Origin: Pseudonocardia sp.
GTDB lineage: Bacteria > Actinomycetota > Actinomycetes > Mycobacteriales > Pseudonocardiaceae
Direction of reading: 5' to 3'
NCBI RefSeq assembly: GCF_025965585.1
Contig: NZ_JAOPWR010000272.1
Span: 1-39,549, forward strand
DNA: 39,549 nt
This document shows positions 1 to 7,689 of this stretch, piece by piece. Below the pieces are notes generated by a model, which ran no database searches, was not told the origin of the DNA, and worked only from the letters and a program-made list of their open reading frames with translations. A program made the position numbers and the translations under genes. Positions within the stretch are counted from its first letter, which is position 1. The number at the start of each line of letters is the position of its first letter.

Positions 1-235
1 CGGCCTGGACGAGGACGTCGACGAGATCGTGATGGTGCTCCTCCCGGGACGCGACCGTGTACTGCTCGACGAACGCCGTCTCGTCGCGGGCGTCGCGGTT
101 GAGCGCCCAGCCGGTGCGGCCGGCGCGTAGACGCGTGTCGCGCGGGTCCGCCATCGCGGCGAGAAGGGCCTCCCGGTTGTCGCCGGGCACGCGGTAGCGG
201 GCGAGCAGAGCCCAACATGCCGCAGACGGCTGACA
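1..235 (-). pseudogene. C-terminal fragment of a DUF894-type MFS exporter (runs off left edge)
   Basis: The minus-strand frame is open from the TGA at 238-236 to the window edge and reads like the soluble tail that follows the membrane part of DUF894/enterobactin-exporter-like MFS proteins: a YRVP start, then a LLAAM helix, an R-AGRTGW strand and FVEQYTVASREEH. In the family this tail resembles an antibiotic-biosynthesis-monooxygenase fold. No start codon or transmembrane segment precedes it. Instead the frame is directly preceded by the stop of a microcompartment-protein remnant. I read it as a truncated gene whose membrane part was lost. The family assignment comes from remembered sequence pattern and is moderate. 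Confidence 0.45.
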
Positions 236-319
236 TCACCCCTCGACCACGACGTTCGCCGCCTCGACCATGGCGTCGGCCGCCTCGATCGCGCCGACCA
301 GACCCTTCGTCTCCACCAT
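236..319 (-). pseudogene. N-terminal remnant of a BMC-domain microcompartment shell protein
   Basis: Starting at the ATG at 319-317, the minus strand encodes 27 residues beginning MVETKGLVGAIEAAD and ending in VVVEG before a TGA. This is the highly recognisable first beta-strand and helix of PduA/EutM/CcmK-type hexameric shell proteins, which are normally about 90-100 residues long. Everything after the first helix is missing, so no functional shell subunit can be made. The next codons in the same frame belong to an unrelated MFS-exporter tail, which marks a deletion or recombination junction near 236. No other microcompartment gene is visible in the window. Confidence 0.6.
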
Positions 320-546
320 TCCCTGAGCTCCCCAGGGCGGGCTGCGGTCATGACACCTCCGACAGGTGGCCGGGGCACGCATTTCGGATGTGGTCCGGTA
401 CGCCCGACGGTGGTCGCCCGTCCTCGTCAGAGCGCTCTCTCTCGGGGAGAAGCGACTTCGTTCGGGTTCTCCCGCCGCAACGTCCTCCCCGCCCGGTCGA
501 TGTACCGGCATCCTGAGAAGTCCCGTCCGACCGACCGGAGGATCGC

Positions 547-1353
547 GTGACCGAGGCGCCACAAGCGGAGGCACCCGGCGAGGGAGCATCGCTGTTTGAC
601 CTGACCGGGCGCACCGCGCTGGTCACCGGGTCGAGCCGGGGCATCGGCCTGGCCATCGCCACCGGATTGGTGCGGGCCGGGGCACGCCTCGTGCTCAACG
701 GCCTCGTCCCGGACCGGCTCGACCGCACCCGTGCCGTGCTGGCTGACCGGTTCGGTGACGACGCCGTCGCGGCGCGGGCGTTCGACGTCACCGACCCCGA
801 TGCGGTCGCCGAGGGCGTCGCCTGGGTCGAGGCCACTGTGGGGCCGGTCGACGTCCTGGTCAACAACGCCGGCCTCCAGCACCGCGAGCCGCTGCTCGAC
901 GTCAGCCTGGCGGACTGGAACCGGGTCCTGACCACCGACCTCAGCAGCGCCTTCATCGTCGGCCGCGAGGTCGCCCGCCACCAGCTCGCCCGCGGCCACG
1001 GCAAGATCATCAACGTCTGCTCGGTCCAGACGGAGCTCGCCCGCCCGTCTATCGCCGCCTACACCGCGGCGAAGGGCGGCCTGCGCGGCCTGACCCGGGC
1101 GATGACCGCGGAGTGGGCGTCGGGCGGCCTGCAGATCAACGGCATCGCCCCGGGCTACATCCACACCGAGATGACCCAGGCGCTCGTCGACGATCCCGCT
1201 TTCAACGCCTGGATCCTCGGTCGCACCCCCGCCGCCCGCTGGGGCACCGTCGACGACCTCGTCGGCCCCGCGGTCTTCCTCGCCTCCCGGGCGTCTGACT
1301 ACGTCAACGGACAGGTCCTCTTCATCGACGGCGGAATGACAGCAGTCGTATGA
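547..1353 (+). CDS. SDR oxidoreductase, gluconate 5-dehydrogenase-like
   Basis: A 268-residue classical short-chain dehydrogenase/reductase. The Rossmann cofactor motif TGSSRGIG is near residues 27-34, NNAG follows near residue 106, and the catalytic Ser159, Tyr172 and Lys176 (YTAAK) are present. The opening LTGRTALVTGSSRGIG and the LNG after the second strand resemble gluconate 5-dehydrogenase/2-deoxygluconate dehydrogenases, so a sugar-acid or polyol substrate is plausible but unproven. Translation probably starts at the GTG at 547, which has a GGAGG about 7 nt upstream. It is convergent with the TetR gene to its right. Nothing upstream is intact, so its promoter must lie within 320-546, where I see no clear consensus. 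Confidence 0.8.
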   Translation: MTEAPQAEAPGEGASLFDLTGRTALVTGSSRGIGLAIATGLVRAGARLVLNGLVPDRLDRTRAVLADRFGDDAVAARAFDVTDPDAVAEGVAWVEATVGPVDVLVNNAGLQHREPLLDVSLADWNRVLTTDLSSAFIVGREVARHQLARGHGKIINVCSVQTELARPSIAAYTAAKGGLRGLTRAMTAEWASGGLQINGIAPGYIHTEMTQALVDDPAFNAWILGRTPAARWGTVDDLVGPAVFLASRASDYVNGQVLFIDGGMTAVV

Positions 1354-1449
1354 ACCCACATCTCGACGGGGGCGCCGTAGAAGTGGAGCCGGCGTCGATC
1401 GATTCGGAGTTCGACGTCGTCTTCCGGCCGACGAGGCGTGATCGGGCCG

Positions 1450-2091
1450 TCATTGGCCTCCCACCGGAACGGGAGCAGACCCGGTAGTTCCGCGGTCATC
1501 GCTGGGCTGCCGAGGAGATGACGCGGGGATGGCGTTGTCGATGAGGACGGCGGCGATGGCGGCGGCGGTGGGGAAGGATTCGCTGTTGAGGACTCGGGTG
1601 CGGGCCGAGGCGCCGTCGATGAGCAGCGCCAGTTGTTCGCCGAGTTGTTCGGGATTGGTGGCGCCGGCTTCGCGGGCGGTTTCGGTGAGCCGCGCGGCGA
1701 TGGCGGTCTTGTAGTCGCGTGCGTACTGGGACGCGGGGTGTTGGGGGTCGTGGAGTTCGACGGCCGCCGCGATGTAGGGGCACAGGGGCGTGGACGCGGG
1801 TACCTCGAAGGCGGCGAGGATTCGTTCGCGGGGTGTGAGGTCGGTGCGGTCGAACACTCCGGGCATGACGTCGGGATCGAATCGGCGCAGGTATTCGGCG
1901 ACGAGTTCGTCCTTGCTGGTGAAGTGCTGGTAGGCCGTGCGCTTGGACACCTGGGCCACGGCGCAGAGTTGGTCCATGCCGGTGCGGTTGATGCCCTGAT
2001 CGCGGAACAGCTGCTGTGACGCGCCGAGGATGCGCTCGCGTGCGCCCCTGCCGCGACGCCGGCCCAGGGGGCCCTTCTCCAACTCCGTCAT
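1450..2091 (-). CDS. TetR/AcrR family transcriptional regulator
   Basis: 213 residues. The N-terminal helix-turn-helix spans roughly residues 16-62 (GARERILGASQQLF, then VSKRTAYQHFTSKDELVAEYL), the standard TetR DNA-binding domain. The C-terminal part carries the PYIAAAVELHDP and LIDGASAR helices usual in TetR ligand-binding domains. It is divergent from the SDR gene at 2309, and three related operator-like repeats fill the intervening 217 bp, the nearest only about 20 bp before its own ATG. It therefore probably represses both itself and that SDR. The ligand cannot be read from sequence. Confidence 0.88.
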   Translation of the reverse strand: MTELEKGPLGRRRGRGARERILGASQQLFRDQGINRTGMDQLCAVAQVSKRTAYQHFTSKDELVAEYLRRFDPDVMPGVFDRTDLTPRERILAAFEVPASTPLCPYIAAAVELHDPQHPASQYARDYKTAIAARLTETAREAGATNPEQLGEQLALLIDGASARTRVLNSESFPTAAAIAAVLIDNAIPASSPRQPSDDRGTTGSAPVPVGGQ

Positions 2092-2112
2092 GCCTCGAGC
2101 ATAGACCGTTCG

Positions 2113-2130
2113 GTACAGACCGGTCTACAT
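2113..2130. promoter_or_regulatory. TetR operator candidate, site 1
   Basis: GTACAGACCGGTCTACAT contains the perfect 10-bp palindrome AGACCGGTCT. It lies just upstream of the TetR start at 2091 and is the best-formed of three related repeats in this gap. Its position fits autoregulation. Confidence 0.5.
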
Positions 2131-2190
2131 AGAGCGGTCCCGGTGATCGTCGGTGCGCCACGGCGGGCCGGGCGTCCCACGGCGTGGTCG

Positions 2191-2209
2191 GTACCGACCG
2201 GTGTATGTA
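2191..2209. promoter_or_regulatory. TetR operator candidate, site 2
   Basis: GTACCGACCGGTGTATGTA shares the GTAC, GACCGGT and right-hand TA-rich arm with site 1. It is about 78 bp from it, in the middle of the divergent gap. Confidence 0.45.
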
Positions 2210-2233
2210 GCTTGCGCTCCGACCGGCCATCGG

Positions 2234-2263
2234 GTACGTTACGTACACAGTCTGGTGTATATA
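2234..2263. promoter_or_regulatory. TetR operator candidate, site 3, overlapping a TATATA element
   Basis: GTACACAGTCTGGTGTATA (from 2243) has perfect TACAC/GTGTA arms and resembles sites 1 and 2. It overlaps the odd palindrome GTACGT-T-ACGTAC at 2234-2246 and runs into TATATA at 2258-2263, a possible -10 box for the SDR gene whose GTG is at 2309. Binding here would block that promoter. Confidence 0.45.
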
Positions 2264-2308
2264 AGAACCCGAACTGTCTCGGATACCCATCAATTCACCG
2301 GAGTGATC

Positions 2309-3043
2309 GTGGGAAAGCTCGATGGCAAGGTAGCGGTGATCACCGGCGGATCCACCGGCATGGCACTGGCCGGCGCCAAACTGTTCGTCGAGGAAGGAGC
2401 GCACGTCTTCATCCAGGCCCGGCGGCAGGAAGCACTGGACGACGCCGTCAAACTGATCGGCCGCAACGTCACCGCCGTCCAGGGTGACGCGGCCGAACTG
2501 GACGACCTGGACCGCTTGTACGACACCGTCAAGCGGGAAAAGGGCTCGATCGACGTGCTGTGGGCCAGCGCCGGGATGGGCGAACCCGCCGTCCTCGGCG
2601 AGATCACCGAGGAACAGTTCCACCGCGCCTTCTGGCTCAACGCGCGCGGCACCCTGTTCACCGTGCAGAAGGCACTGCCGCTGATCAACGACAACGGCTC
2701 GATCTTCATGACCGGATCCAACGCCTCCCTCGGCGCCTTCCCCGGCTGGAGCCTCTACGCGGGAAGCAAAGCCGTCCAGCAGGCCTGGGCCCGCGTCTGG
2801 CTCAACGAACTGCGCGACCGCAAGATCCGGGTCAACGTCCTGACCCCCGGCCAGGTCGCCACCGCCAAACAGGAAGAACTGTTCGACGAGGCAACCAAGG
2901 CCGCATTCGAGTCCCTCATCCCCCGCGGAAAGATGGGCCGCCCCGAAGAAATCGCGACCGCCGCCCTGTTCCTCGCCTCCGACGACTCCAGCTACGTCAA
3001 CGGCCTGGAACTGGTCACCGACGGCGGCACCACCGCCATCTGA
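2309..3043 (+). CDS. SDR family oxidoreductase
   Basis: 244 residues from a GTG at 2309, with GGAG 6 nt upstream; the alternative GTG at 2303 has no such spacing. The cofactor motif is TGGSTGM rather than the usual TGxxxGIG, with Met in place of Ile. Catalytic Ser137, Tyr150 and Lys154 (YAGSK) are present, and the C-terminus has the standard FLASDDSSYVNG-DGG ending. The NNAG motif is replaced by WASAG. The likely reaction is NAD(P)-dependent oxidoreduction of a small alcohol or ketone. The divergent TetR gene and the operator repeats suggest induction by a specific compound. Confidence 0.85.
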   Translation: MGKLDGKVAVITGGSTGMALAGAKLFVEEGAHVFIQARRQEALDDAVKLIGRNVTAVQGDAAELDDLDRLYDTVKREKGSIDVLWASAGMGEPAVLGEITEEQFHRAFWLNARGTLFTVQKALPLINDNGSIFMTGSNASLGAFPGWSLYAGSKAVQQAWARVWLNELRDRKIRVNVLTPGQVATAKQEELFDEATKAAFESLIPRGKMGRPEEIATAALFLASDDSSYVNGLELVTDGGTTAI

Positions 3044-3349
3044 ACCACACACCAGGAATGCCGCGGGCGCACCCCCAACAACCCGGTCGCCACAACGAAC
3101 TGATCTCGAACGCGGACATCCGCAACACGCCGAAGTGTTGCGCGGGCGCCGGATTCGCGTGCTGTCGATGATCCGTGCCCACCGGTCGGTGTCTACTGGT
3201 GAAGGAGTGCCATTCGTGAAGCAAAGCTCTGGAGGAAATCCGTGATCGACCTATCGCCGGCCTGCCGACGCATGATCGATGTGCTGGCCGGCTCACCGAT
3301 GACCAACCGACCGGCGCCACCTGGGCCATGTGAACAACGAGGAGTAGCC
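3044..3349. other. Intergenic stretch with one hairpin
   Basis: About 306 bp with no convincing gene. At 3121-3142 there is a perfect 8-bp inverted repeat, CGCAACAC / GTGTTGCG, with a 6-nt loop. It has no T-tract, so it could be a weak terminator of the SDR gene or a protein-binding site. A longer reading of the next gene from 3242 is possible but lacks a good ribosome-binding site. Confidence 0.35.
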
Positions 3350-3775
3350 ATGACCACGTTCGCGCAGCACCGCGCCACCGTCGAGTCCTTCGTCGACTGC
3401 ATGCACGGCGGCGCGGACAAAGACGCTCTCGCCCGTGTCCTCGCCGAGAACGTGGTGCTGATCAGCCCGCTCAGCGATGAGCCGCTCACCGGCCGCGAGG
3501 CCGTCACGGCAGCCATCCAGGGCATCTCCACGGTGGCGGCGGACCTCACTTACAAGGAGGTCCTCAGCGGCGAGACCCACCACGCCGCATTCTTCCGGCT
3601 GCAGATCGAAGACACGGCGGTCAACGGGATGGACTGCATCCTGCTCGACGCGGACGGCAAGATTGCCGAGGTGACCATATTTTGGCGCCCGCTGCCGTCC
3701 GCCGTCGAGATGCAGGGTCACCTCGCGCCTCTCATCGGCATGCAGTCCTGGGAACTGCAAACCAAGGGAGAGTAA
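3350..3775 (+). CDS. SnoaL-like / NTF2-superfamily protein
   Basis: 141 residues from the ATG at 3350, preceded by GAGGAG. The pattern of an N-terminal helix (HRATVESFVDCMH), VLAENVVLISPLSDEPLTGREAV, and later strands ending in DGKIAEVTIFWRPL is typical of SnoaL-like nuclear-transport-factor-2 folds. These act as small cyclases, isomerases or simple binding proteins. No diagnostic catalytic residue lets me choose. It sits downstream of the TetR-linked SDR and upstream of an F420-reductase-like gene, so all three may belong to one small metabolic unit. Confidence 0.7.
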   Translation: MTTFAQHRATVESFVDCMHGGADKDALARVLAENVVLISPLSDEPLTGREAVTAAIQGISTVAADLTYKEVLSGETHHAAFFRLQIEDTAVNGMDCILLDADGKIAEVTIFWRPLPSAVEMQGHLAPLIGMQSWELQTKGE

Positions 3776-3992
3776 CGATCACGGGATGCCCTCGGCCCAT
3801 GTCCCTGACCTGACCCCCTCTTTTTTGGAATTGCGGCAGGTTCACGCAGCCCGATCTACCGGCGGAAGACGAGCCGGAGGTGCCGGGAAAGGCGCGGCAG
3901 TCGGCCCGGAAACGTCGCGGCCGACGCCCTGCGCCTGACCCGGCACGAACGAGACAGAGCGACACCTCGAGAACAGGAAGAGAGCACACCTC

Positions 3993-4616
3993 ATGAGCAG
4001 CATCACCCTCATCGGTACGGGGAACATGGCCCGTACCATCGGCACGCTCGCGGTGGCGGGCGGCAACTTCGTCGAGGTCATGGGACGCGATCAGTCCAAG
4101 GCCGATGACCTGGCCAGCGCTCTGGGCGGCGGCGCGACGACGGGCAAGTGGGGCGCCGTCCCGGCCGGGGACATCGTCATCACGGCCCTGTTGTACGACG
4201 GTGTCGTTCCGGTCGTCGCCGAGTACGGAGACGCCCTCGCGGGCAAGGTCATCGTCGACATCAGCAACCCCTTCAACGCCACGTTCGACGGACTGGCCCA
4301 CAGCGAGGAGACCTCGATCGCGCAGGAAGTCGCCAAGGTGGCCCCGGCCGGCGCCAGCGTGGTGAAGGCATTCAACACCATTTTTCGTAATGTCCTGGAG
4401 AAGGGCCGGCCCAACGTCTTCATCGCTGGCGATGATGCGCAGGCCAAGGCGGGTGTGGCGGCATTCATCGAGAGCCTCGGGCTGCGCCCGCTGGACGTCG
4501 GCGGCCTGAAGATGGCGCACTGGCTGGAAGGAGTGGGCGTGGTCACGGTGGGCCTCGCCGGCAACGGGGTCGGCCACTGGGACTTCGCCCTCGGCGTCAA
4601 CGAATTTACCGGCTGA
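3993..4616 (+). CDS. NADPH-dependent F420 reductase family protein
   Basis: 207 residues with an N-terminal Rossmann motif GTGNMARTIG, then GRDQSKADDLASALGG and a VIDISNPFN region, the standard layout of the F420:NADPH oxidoreductase (Fno/NpdG-like) family. Many relatives are annotated only as NAD(P)-binding proteins, so transfer of hydride between NADPH and coenzyme F420 is a family-based inference. The start is the ATG at 3993, preceded by GGAAGAGAG. The gene is followed by decayed sequence. An F420-dependent glucose-6-phosphate dehydrogenase lies in the same window at 18105, so F420 chemistry in this organism is well supported. Confidence 0.75.
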   Translation: MSSITLIGTGNMARTIGTLAVAGGNFVEVMGRDQSKADDLASALGGGATTGKWGAVPAGDIVITALLYDGVVPVVAEYGDALAGKVIVDISNPFNATFDGLAHSEETSIAQEVAKVAPAGASVVKAFNTIFRNVLEKGRPNVFIAGDDAQAKAGVAAFIESLGLRPLDVGGLKMAHWLEGVGVVTVGLAGNGVGHWDFALGVNEFTG

Positions 4617-4693
4617 GCCCTCGGGGCCGAGCAGCCGGCGAACAGGGCGCCGTGCGCCCTGACAATGGTTGATGGATCACCGACTCGCTGATG

Positions 4694-4792
4694 TCGGATA
4701 TCAATGTCGGCGATACCTTCGCGATGTTCACCGGCCTTGACCAGATGGTCGACATCGCCAGCGAGGTGATCGCGCGTACCGGCCGGTTGTGA
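4694..4792 (+). pseudogene. Possible C-terminal gene scrap of unknown family
   Basis: A frame ending in the TGA near 4790 reads DTFAMFTGLDQMVDIASEVIARTG, which looks like a real protein C-terminus, but an in-frame stop occurs just upstream near 4673. Only about 33-38 residues remain. I do not recognise the family. It lies between the F420-reductase-like gene and a frameshifted gene, in a stretch that looks decayed overall. Confidence 0.25.
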
Positions 4793-4876
4793 CCACCGAA
4801 GTAACGACGGAATCGGCTGCCACGGACCGCATCGACCCGCGTGGTGTGCGATCCGACTCGACAATGGAGGACTGCC

Positions 4877-5125
4877 ATGTCCGTCATCGTCATCGTCACG
4901 TTCCCGGGTGCGCAGATCGAAAGTTCCGGGAGGTGTTCGACCGGCCCGCCGGGATGATGAAGGGGATCGCCACGGACGGGCGGAGCAAGGGTGCAGACCA
5001 CCATCAGTTCGCCGAGGACGAGAACGCTGATGTCATCGCCATGGACGAGTGGGGCGGCATCGAGGAGTTCGGAAGCTTCTTCAGGCCAGGAAGACATCGA
5101 GAAGGTCGTGGCAGAGGTCGTCTGA
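4877..5125 (+). pseudogene. Frameshifted small ABM-like (dimeric alpha/beta barrel) protein
   Basis: An ATG at 4877, after GGAGG, opens a reading that begins MSVIVIVTFPGAQIE. The homologous continuation KFREVFD...MMKGIATDGRSKGA-HHQFAEDE-ADVIAMDEWG lies in a different frame. The ending QEDIEKVVAEVV-stop lies in a third frame reaching the TGA at 5123-5125. Two indels, near 4920 and 5078, therefore break an otherwise recognisable small protein of about 80-90 residues of the antibiotic-biosynthesis-monooxygenase-like type. Either the gene is inactive or the sequence carries errors at these points. Confidence 0.6.
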
Positions 5126-5657
5126 CCGGTCGGCCGCGAGATTGACAACGGCGGCTGGTGTTGCGGTGAGTAGGTGACGACGGCGCCGTCAGCCGCAGCG
5201 GTTCGCCCTGGCGGATGGGGGAGGGTTCCTCGCGCTCCTGGCCCTCGGGGGAATCGCCAACGCAGTCGACCCCGCAGAACCGGCACCGACTGCCGCCACG
5301 CAGACACCCGCTGCGGCAAACCGCGACGTCGCCGACTCCCATCCCACTCCTGCGCTTTCGAGGCCTCGCCCGGCGGAGCTCCCCACACCCGCCGCGGCGT
5401 GGGAGGCGCCCGAACACGCGGGGCGGCACCTGCTCGCACTGGTTCGATCGGCCGCGTCGTGCGGAAGGCGGAATCGAGGCGCGGCCACCGTCCCGCGCTC
5501 GGCGAGTAGGTCGGCCAGAGCCACCGCGTCGGTGTCGTCGCCCTTCTCCCGCGCGGACAGGCACGACCACTCCGCTACGAGATGTGAGCGGCCCGGCGGC
5601 TTCTCGGCGTCCGGATCCGTCGCCTCGGTCGGCGCGCGGATACGGAGGGCGACAGCA
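5126..5657. other. Gene-free stretch, probably decayed
   Basis: About 530 bp without a credible intact gene. A plus-strand frame around 5210-5350 reads LLALGGIANAVDPAEPAP and an Ala/Pro/Thr-rich run. A minus-strand frame around 5500-5590 reads KGDDTDAVALADLLAERG. Each resembles coding sequence only briefly and neither has a start with a ribosome-binding site. I see no repeat or RNA gene. Confidence 0.3.
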
Positions 5658-5658
5658 C

Positions 5659-5672
5659 TAGAATCATTTCTA
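5659..5672. promoter_or_regulatory. LacI-type operator upstream of the Amt-like gene
   Basis: TAGAATCATTTCTA (extended by flanking C and G to 16 bp) differs at one position from the 14-mer at 7531. It is a near-perfect palindrome, typical of LacI-family operators, and the window encodes one LacI-family regulator. It lies about 280 bp before the Amt-like start. Confidence 0.65.
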
Positions 5673-5673
5673 G

Positions 5674-5954
5674 TTCTCGCCCCAGCCGGCGCAGCGACTG
5701 CGCCCGCCGGCGGCGGGCTACCGCGGATGTCCAGCGCGGATATCGGCTCTCCGGCCGGGGGAAGTGGCTGATGGAAACGGACTTATAGGCACGAAAAGTG
5801 AAGAACGACTCGAAACGTGTAACCAAGAGATAAAGCTTTCTAGTTCTGTTGCTCGTGAAGCTTGACGCCGCAGTGGGTGCGCTTGCAGCATAACCCTTTC
5901 TATCACCCCCACCTCTTCGTCCTGTGTCGGCGAAGCGAGCAGGAGGACGAATCC
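5674..5954 (+). promoter_or_regulatory. Long leader of the Amt-like gene with operator half-sites
   Basis: About 280 nt separate the palindromic operator from the start codon. Within it are GGAAACGG at 5773-5780, CGAAACG at 5811-5817 and TTTCTAG near 5838, each matching one arm of the operator. A TTGACG at 5862-5867 could be a -35 box, but I find no good -10 at proper spacing. The transcription start is undecided. Confidence 0.3.
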
Positions 5955-7394
5955 GTGCAAGCATTCCTTGCTGTCGTGGACATGAGCGTCCCGCCCAAGT
6001 TCCCTGATCAGGTGTCCGAAGCGTCCTATCTCCAGGACGTGTTCTACGCGCTCGCGACGGTGTGCCTGCTGTTCGTGGTCGGCGCGGTCGGACTGATCGA
6101 CGCGGGCCTGGTCCGCCGGAAGAACATGCTCGACACCTGGGTTCAGAAACTCGTGTGCGCCCTGCTGGCGGGGGGCGCCCTGGCGATCATCGGCTACGCG
6201 ATCTGGGAGATCCAGTTCTACCAGGCCCTGGGAATCCCCAGTCCGATCACGCAGGCGATCTCGGACTGGTGGCTCTTCGGGCCCAACGTCACCACGTTCT
6301 CGCAGGACCTCGATCCCGCCGTCTCGCCCGAGGCCGATGTCTTCCAGATCTTCCTCGCGTTCTTCATGGCCTACGGCGCCGTGGCGGGTGCGCTCCTGCA
6401 CTCGGCGGGCCTGGAACGCGTGAAGGCGGTGCCCATGTACGTGATCTCCGCCGTCGCCGGTGGCATCGTCGTGCCTGTGGCGCTGTACCTGACGTGGGGG
6501 TCGACGAGCCCGCTCACCAACCGCGGGGTCCACGACTACATCGGCACGTACTCGCTCTACATCGTCGTCGGCGTGTGGGCACTCATCCTGGCCTGGCGTG
6601 CCGGACCCCGTCTGGGTTCCTTCACGTCACACCCCGGGACGTCCGGACCGGTGCCGCACAACCTCGGCTGGAGCGCGTTCGGTGTCGCGGTGCTCATGTT
6701 CGCTGCCCCCTTCGCCTTCCTGGGCTGTGGGTACATCGTCCCGGGCTCCGGCTACTTCGGCATCTCGCTCACGACGAGCGGGTTCGGGATCGTCGTGATC
6801 AACGTCTTCATGTCCTACGTCGGCGGCGGGCTCGGTGGGGCGATCATCGCGTACCGGTCCCGCAACCCGATCATGGCGCTGATCGGCGTGGCCGCCGGCT
6901 ACATCGGCTCCGGTACGTCGTTGGACGTCGGCAAGCCGTGGGAGATCCTCATCGTGTCGTTCATCGCTTCGTTCGTCGTCTGGGGCACCTACCGGGTCCT
7001 GGTCCGGCTGGGCATCGACGACAAGAAGATCGTTCCGTTGGCCCTCGGCGGCGGTATCTACTCGGCTCTCGCGGGCGGCGTGGTCGGATGGGGTGACAAG
7101 ACCGGTGGCTATTTCGGTCTGACCGGTGAGTACGCCCCGCAGCACGCCACGATCAACCTCGGCTGGCAGGCGGTCGGCGTCGTGGCCACGGTCGTCGTCG
7201 CCGGGGTGACGGGTCTGCTCGTGATCGTGGCGCTGGAGAAGACGATCGGTCTGCGCGTGTCGACCGCGGACGAGGTGCGCGGCCTCGACGACGCCTACTG
7301 GGGAGCGCCGCCCCCGCCGTACGTCGACAGTCCGGCCTCTTCCGGCCTCGAGAACGGTCATGTCCCCGAGGAGGCCGTCGGCGTCAAGAGCTGA
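5955..7394 (+). CDS. Amt/Rh-superfamily membrane protein lacking the twin pore histidines
   Basis: 479 residues from a GTG with AGGAGG 8 nt upstream, with about 11 hydrophobic segments. Similarity to ammonium transporters is clear in FFMAYGAVAGALLHSAGLERV, WGSTSPL, VPHNLGWSAFG (AmtB: KPHNLPMVFTG) and the C-terminal GLRVSTADEVRGLD. At the AmtB DFAGGTVVHINA motif this protein has DYIGTYSLYIVV, putting Tyr202 where pore His168 belongs. At the VDDPCDVFGVHG motif it has IDDKKIVPLALG, putting Leu364 at His318. Both pore histidines are thus absent, so classical ammonium conduction is doubtful, and an amine, amide or neutral solute, or a sensing role, is possible. A LacI operator upstream and a strong terminator downstream make it a single-gene unit of the regulon. 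Confidence 0.75.
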   Translation: MQAFLAVVDMSVPPKFPDQVSEASYLQDVFYALATVCLLFVVGAVGLIDAGLVRRKNMLDTWVQKLVCALLAGGALAIIGYAIWEIQFYQALGIPSPITQAISDWWLFGPNVTTFSQDLDPAVSPEADVFQIFLAFFMAYGAVAGALLHSAGLERVKAVPMYVISAVAGGIVVPVALYLTWGSTSPLTNRGVHDYIGTYSLYIVVGVWALILAWRAGPRLGSFTSHPGTSGPVPHNLGWSAFGVAVLMFAAPFAFLGCGYIVPGSGYFGISLTTSGFGIVVINVFMSYVGGGLGGAIIAYRSRNPIMALIGVAAGYIGSGTSLDVGKPWEILIVSFIASFVVWGTYRVLVRLGIDDKKIVPLALGGGIYSALAGGVVGWGDKTGGYFGLTGEYAPQHATINLGWQAVGVVATVVVAGVTGLLVIVALEKTIGLRVSTADEVRGLDDAYWGAPPPPYVDSPASSGLENGHVPEEAVGVKS

Positions 7395-7409
7395 GCTCCT
7401 GGTTCGCCG

Positions 7410-7453
7410 CTGTGGGTGTGGTCGACGTCCCGGGCCGTCGACCACACCCACAG
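7410..7453 (+). terminator. Strong hairpin terminator after the Amt-like gene
   Basis: A perfect 18-bp inverted repeat (left arm 7410-7427, right arm 7436-7453, loop 8 nt) begins 15 bp after the stop codon. There is no T-run, which is common for actinobacterial terminators. Confidence 0.8.
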
Positions 7454-7500
7454 CCATGTCGACGCCTCTCGGTCGACCGGGCTCGACGCGCGGGCTCGGC

Positions 7501-7529
7501 TTGACCCGCGGTCTTCGTGTCGCTACGAT
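7501..7529 (+). promoter_or_regulatory. Sigma-70-like promoter of the aldehyde dehydrogenase gene
   Basis: TTGACC at 7501-7506 and TACGAT at 7524-7529 are separated by 17 bp, close to the housekeeping consensus. The operator at 7531-7544 begins directly downstream, covering the expected transcription start. Confidence 0.65.
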
Positions 7530-7530
7530 A

Positions 7531-7544
7531 TAGAATCGTTTCTA
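7531..7544. promoter_or_regulatory. LacI-type operator at the aldehyde dehydrogenase promoter
   Basis: TAGAATCGTTTCTA, a palindrome with central CG as expected for LacI-family binding, immediately after the -10 box. The same 14-mer occurs reverse-complemented at 14399-14412. Confidence 0.75.
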
Positions 7545-7689
7545 GTCCGCAGTGCGGCGGGCGCGTCACGGCGTGTCCCCGGGAGTCTGATCGAGGATCA
7601 CCGCACTTCAACTGCCTTTCTCGCCGGACTGTCCCTCGCGTGCACGGGCAGCAGAAGTCGACGTGGATGCACTGATCGAGGAGAAAAAG

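Noticed and set aside
1299..1499. 66-residue minus-strand frame between the first SDR and the TetR gene
   Set aside because: Parts of it look protein-like (RRPEDDVELRIDRRR), but it overlaps the ends of both flanking genes, has no ribosome-binding site and matches no family I recognise.
1496..3052. 518-residue open frame on the minus strand
   Set aside because: It crosses the operator region and overlaps the TetR and SDR genes in other frames. Its composition (His/Arg/Pro-rich, low complexity) is that of an antisense shadow in high-GC DNA.
5480..5590. Possible IS110-type transposase remnant (KGDDTDAVALADLL on the minus strand)
   Set aside because: The resemblance is limited to about a dozen residues. 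No second catalytic region, terminal repeat or target duplication is visible.
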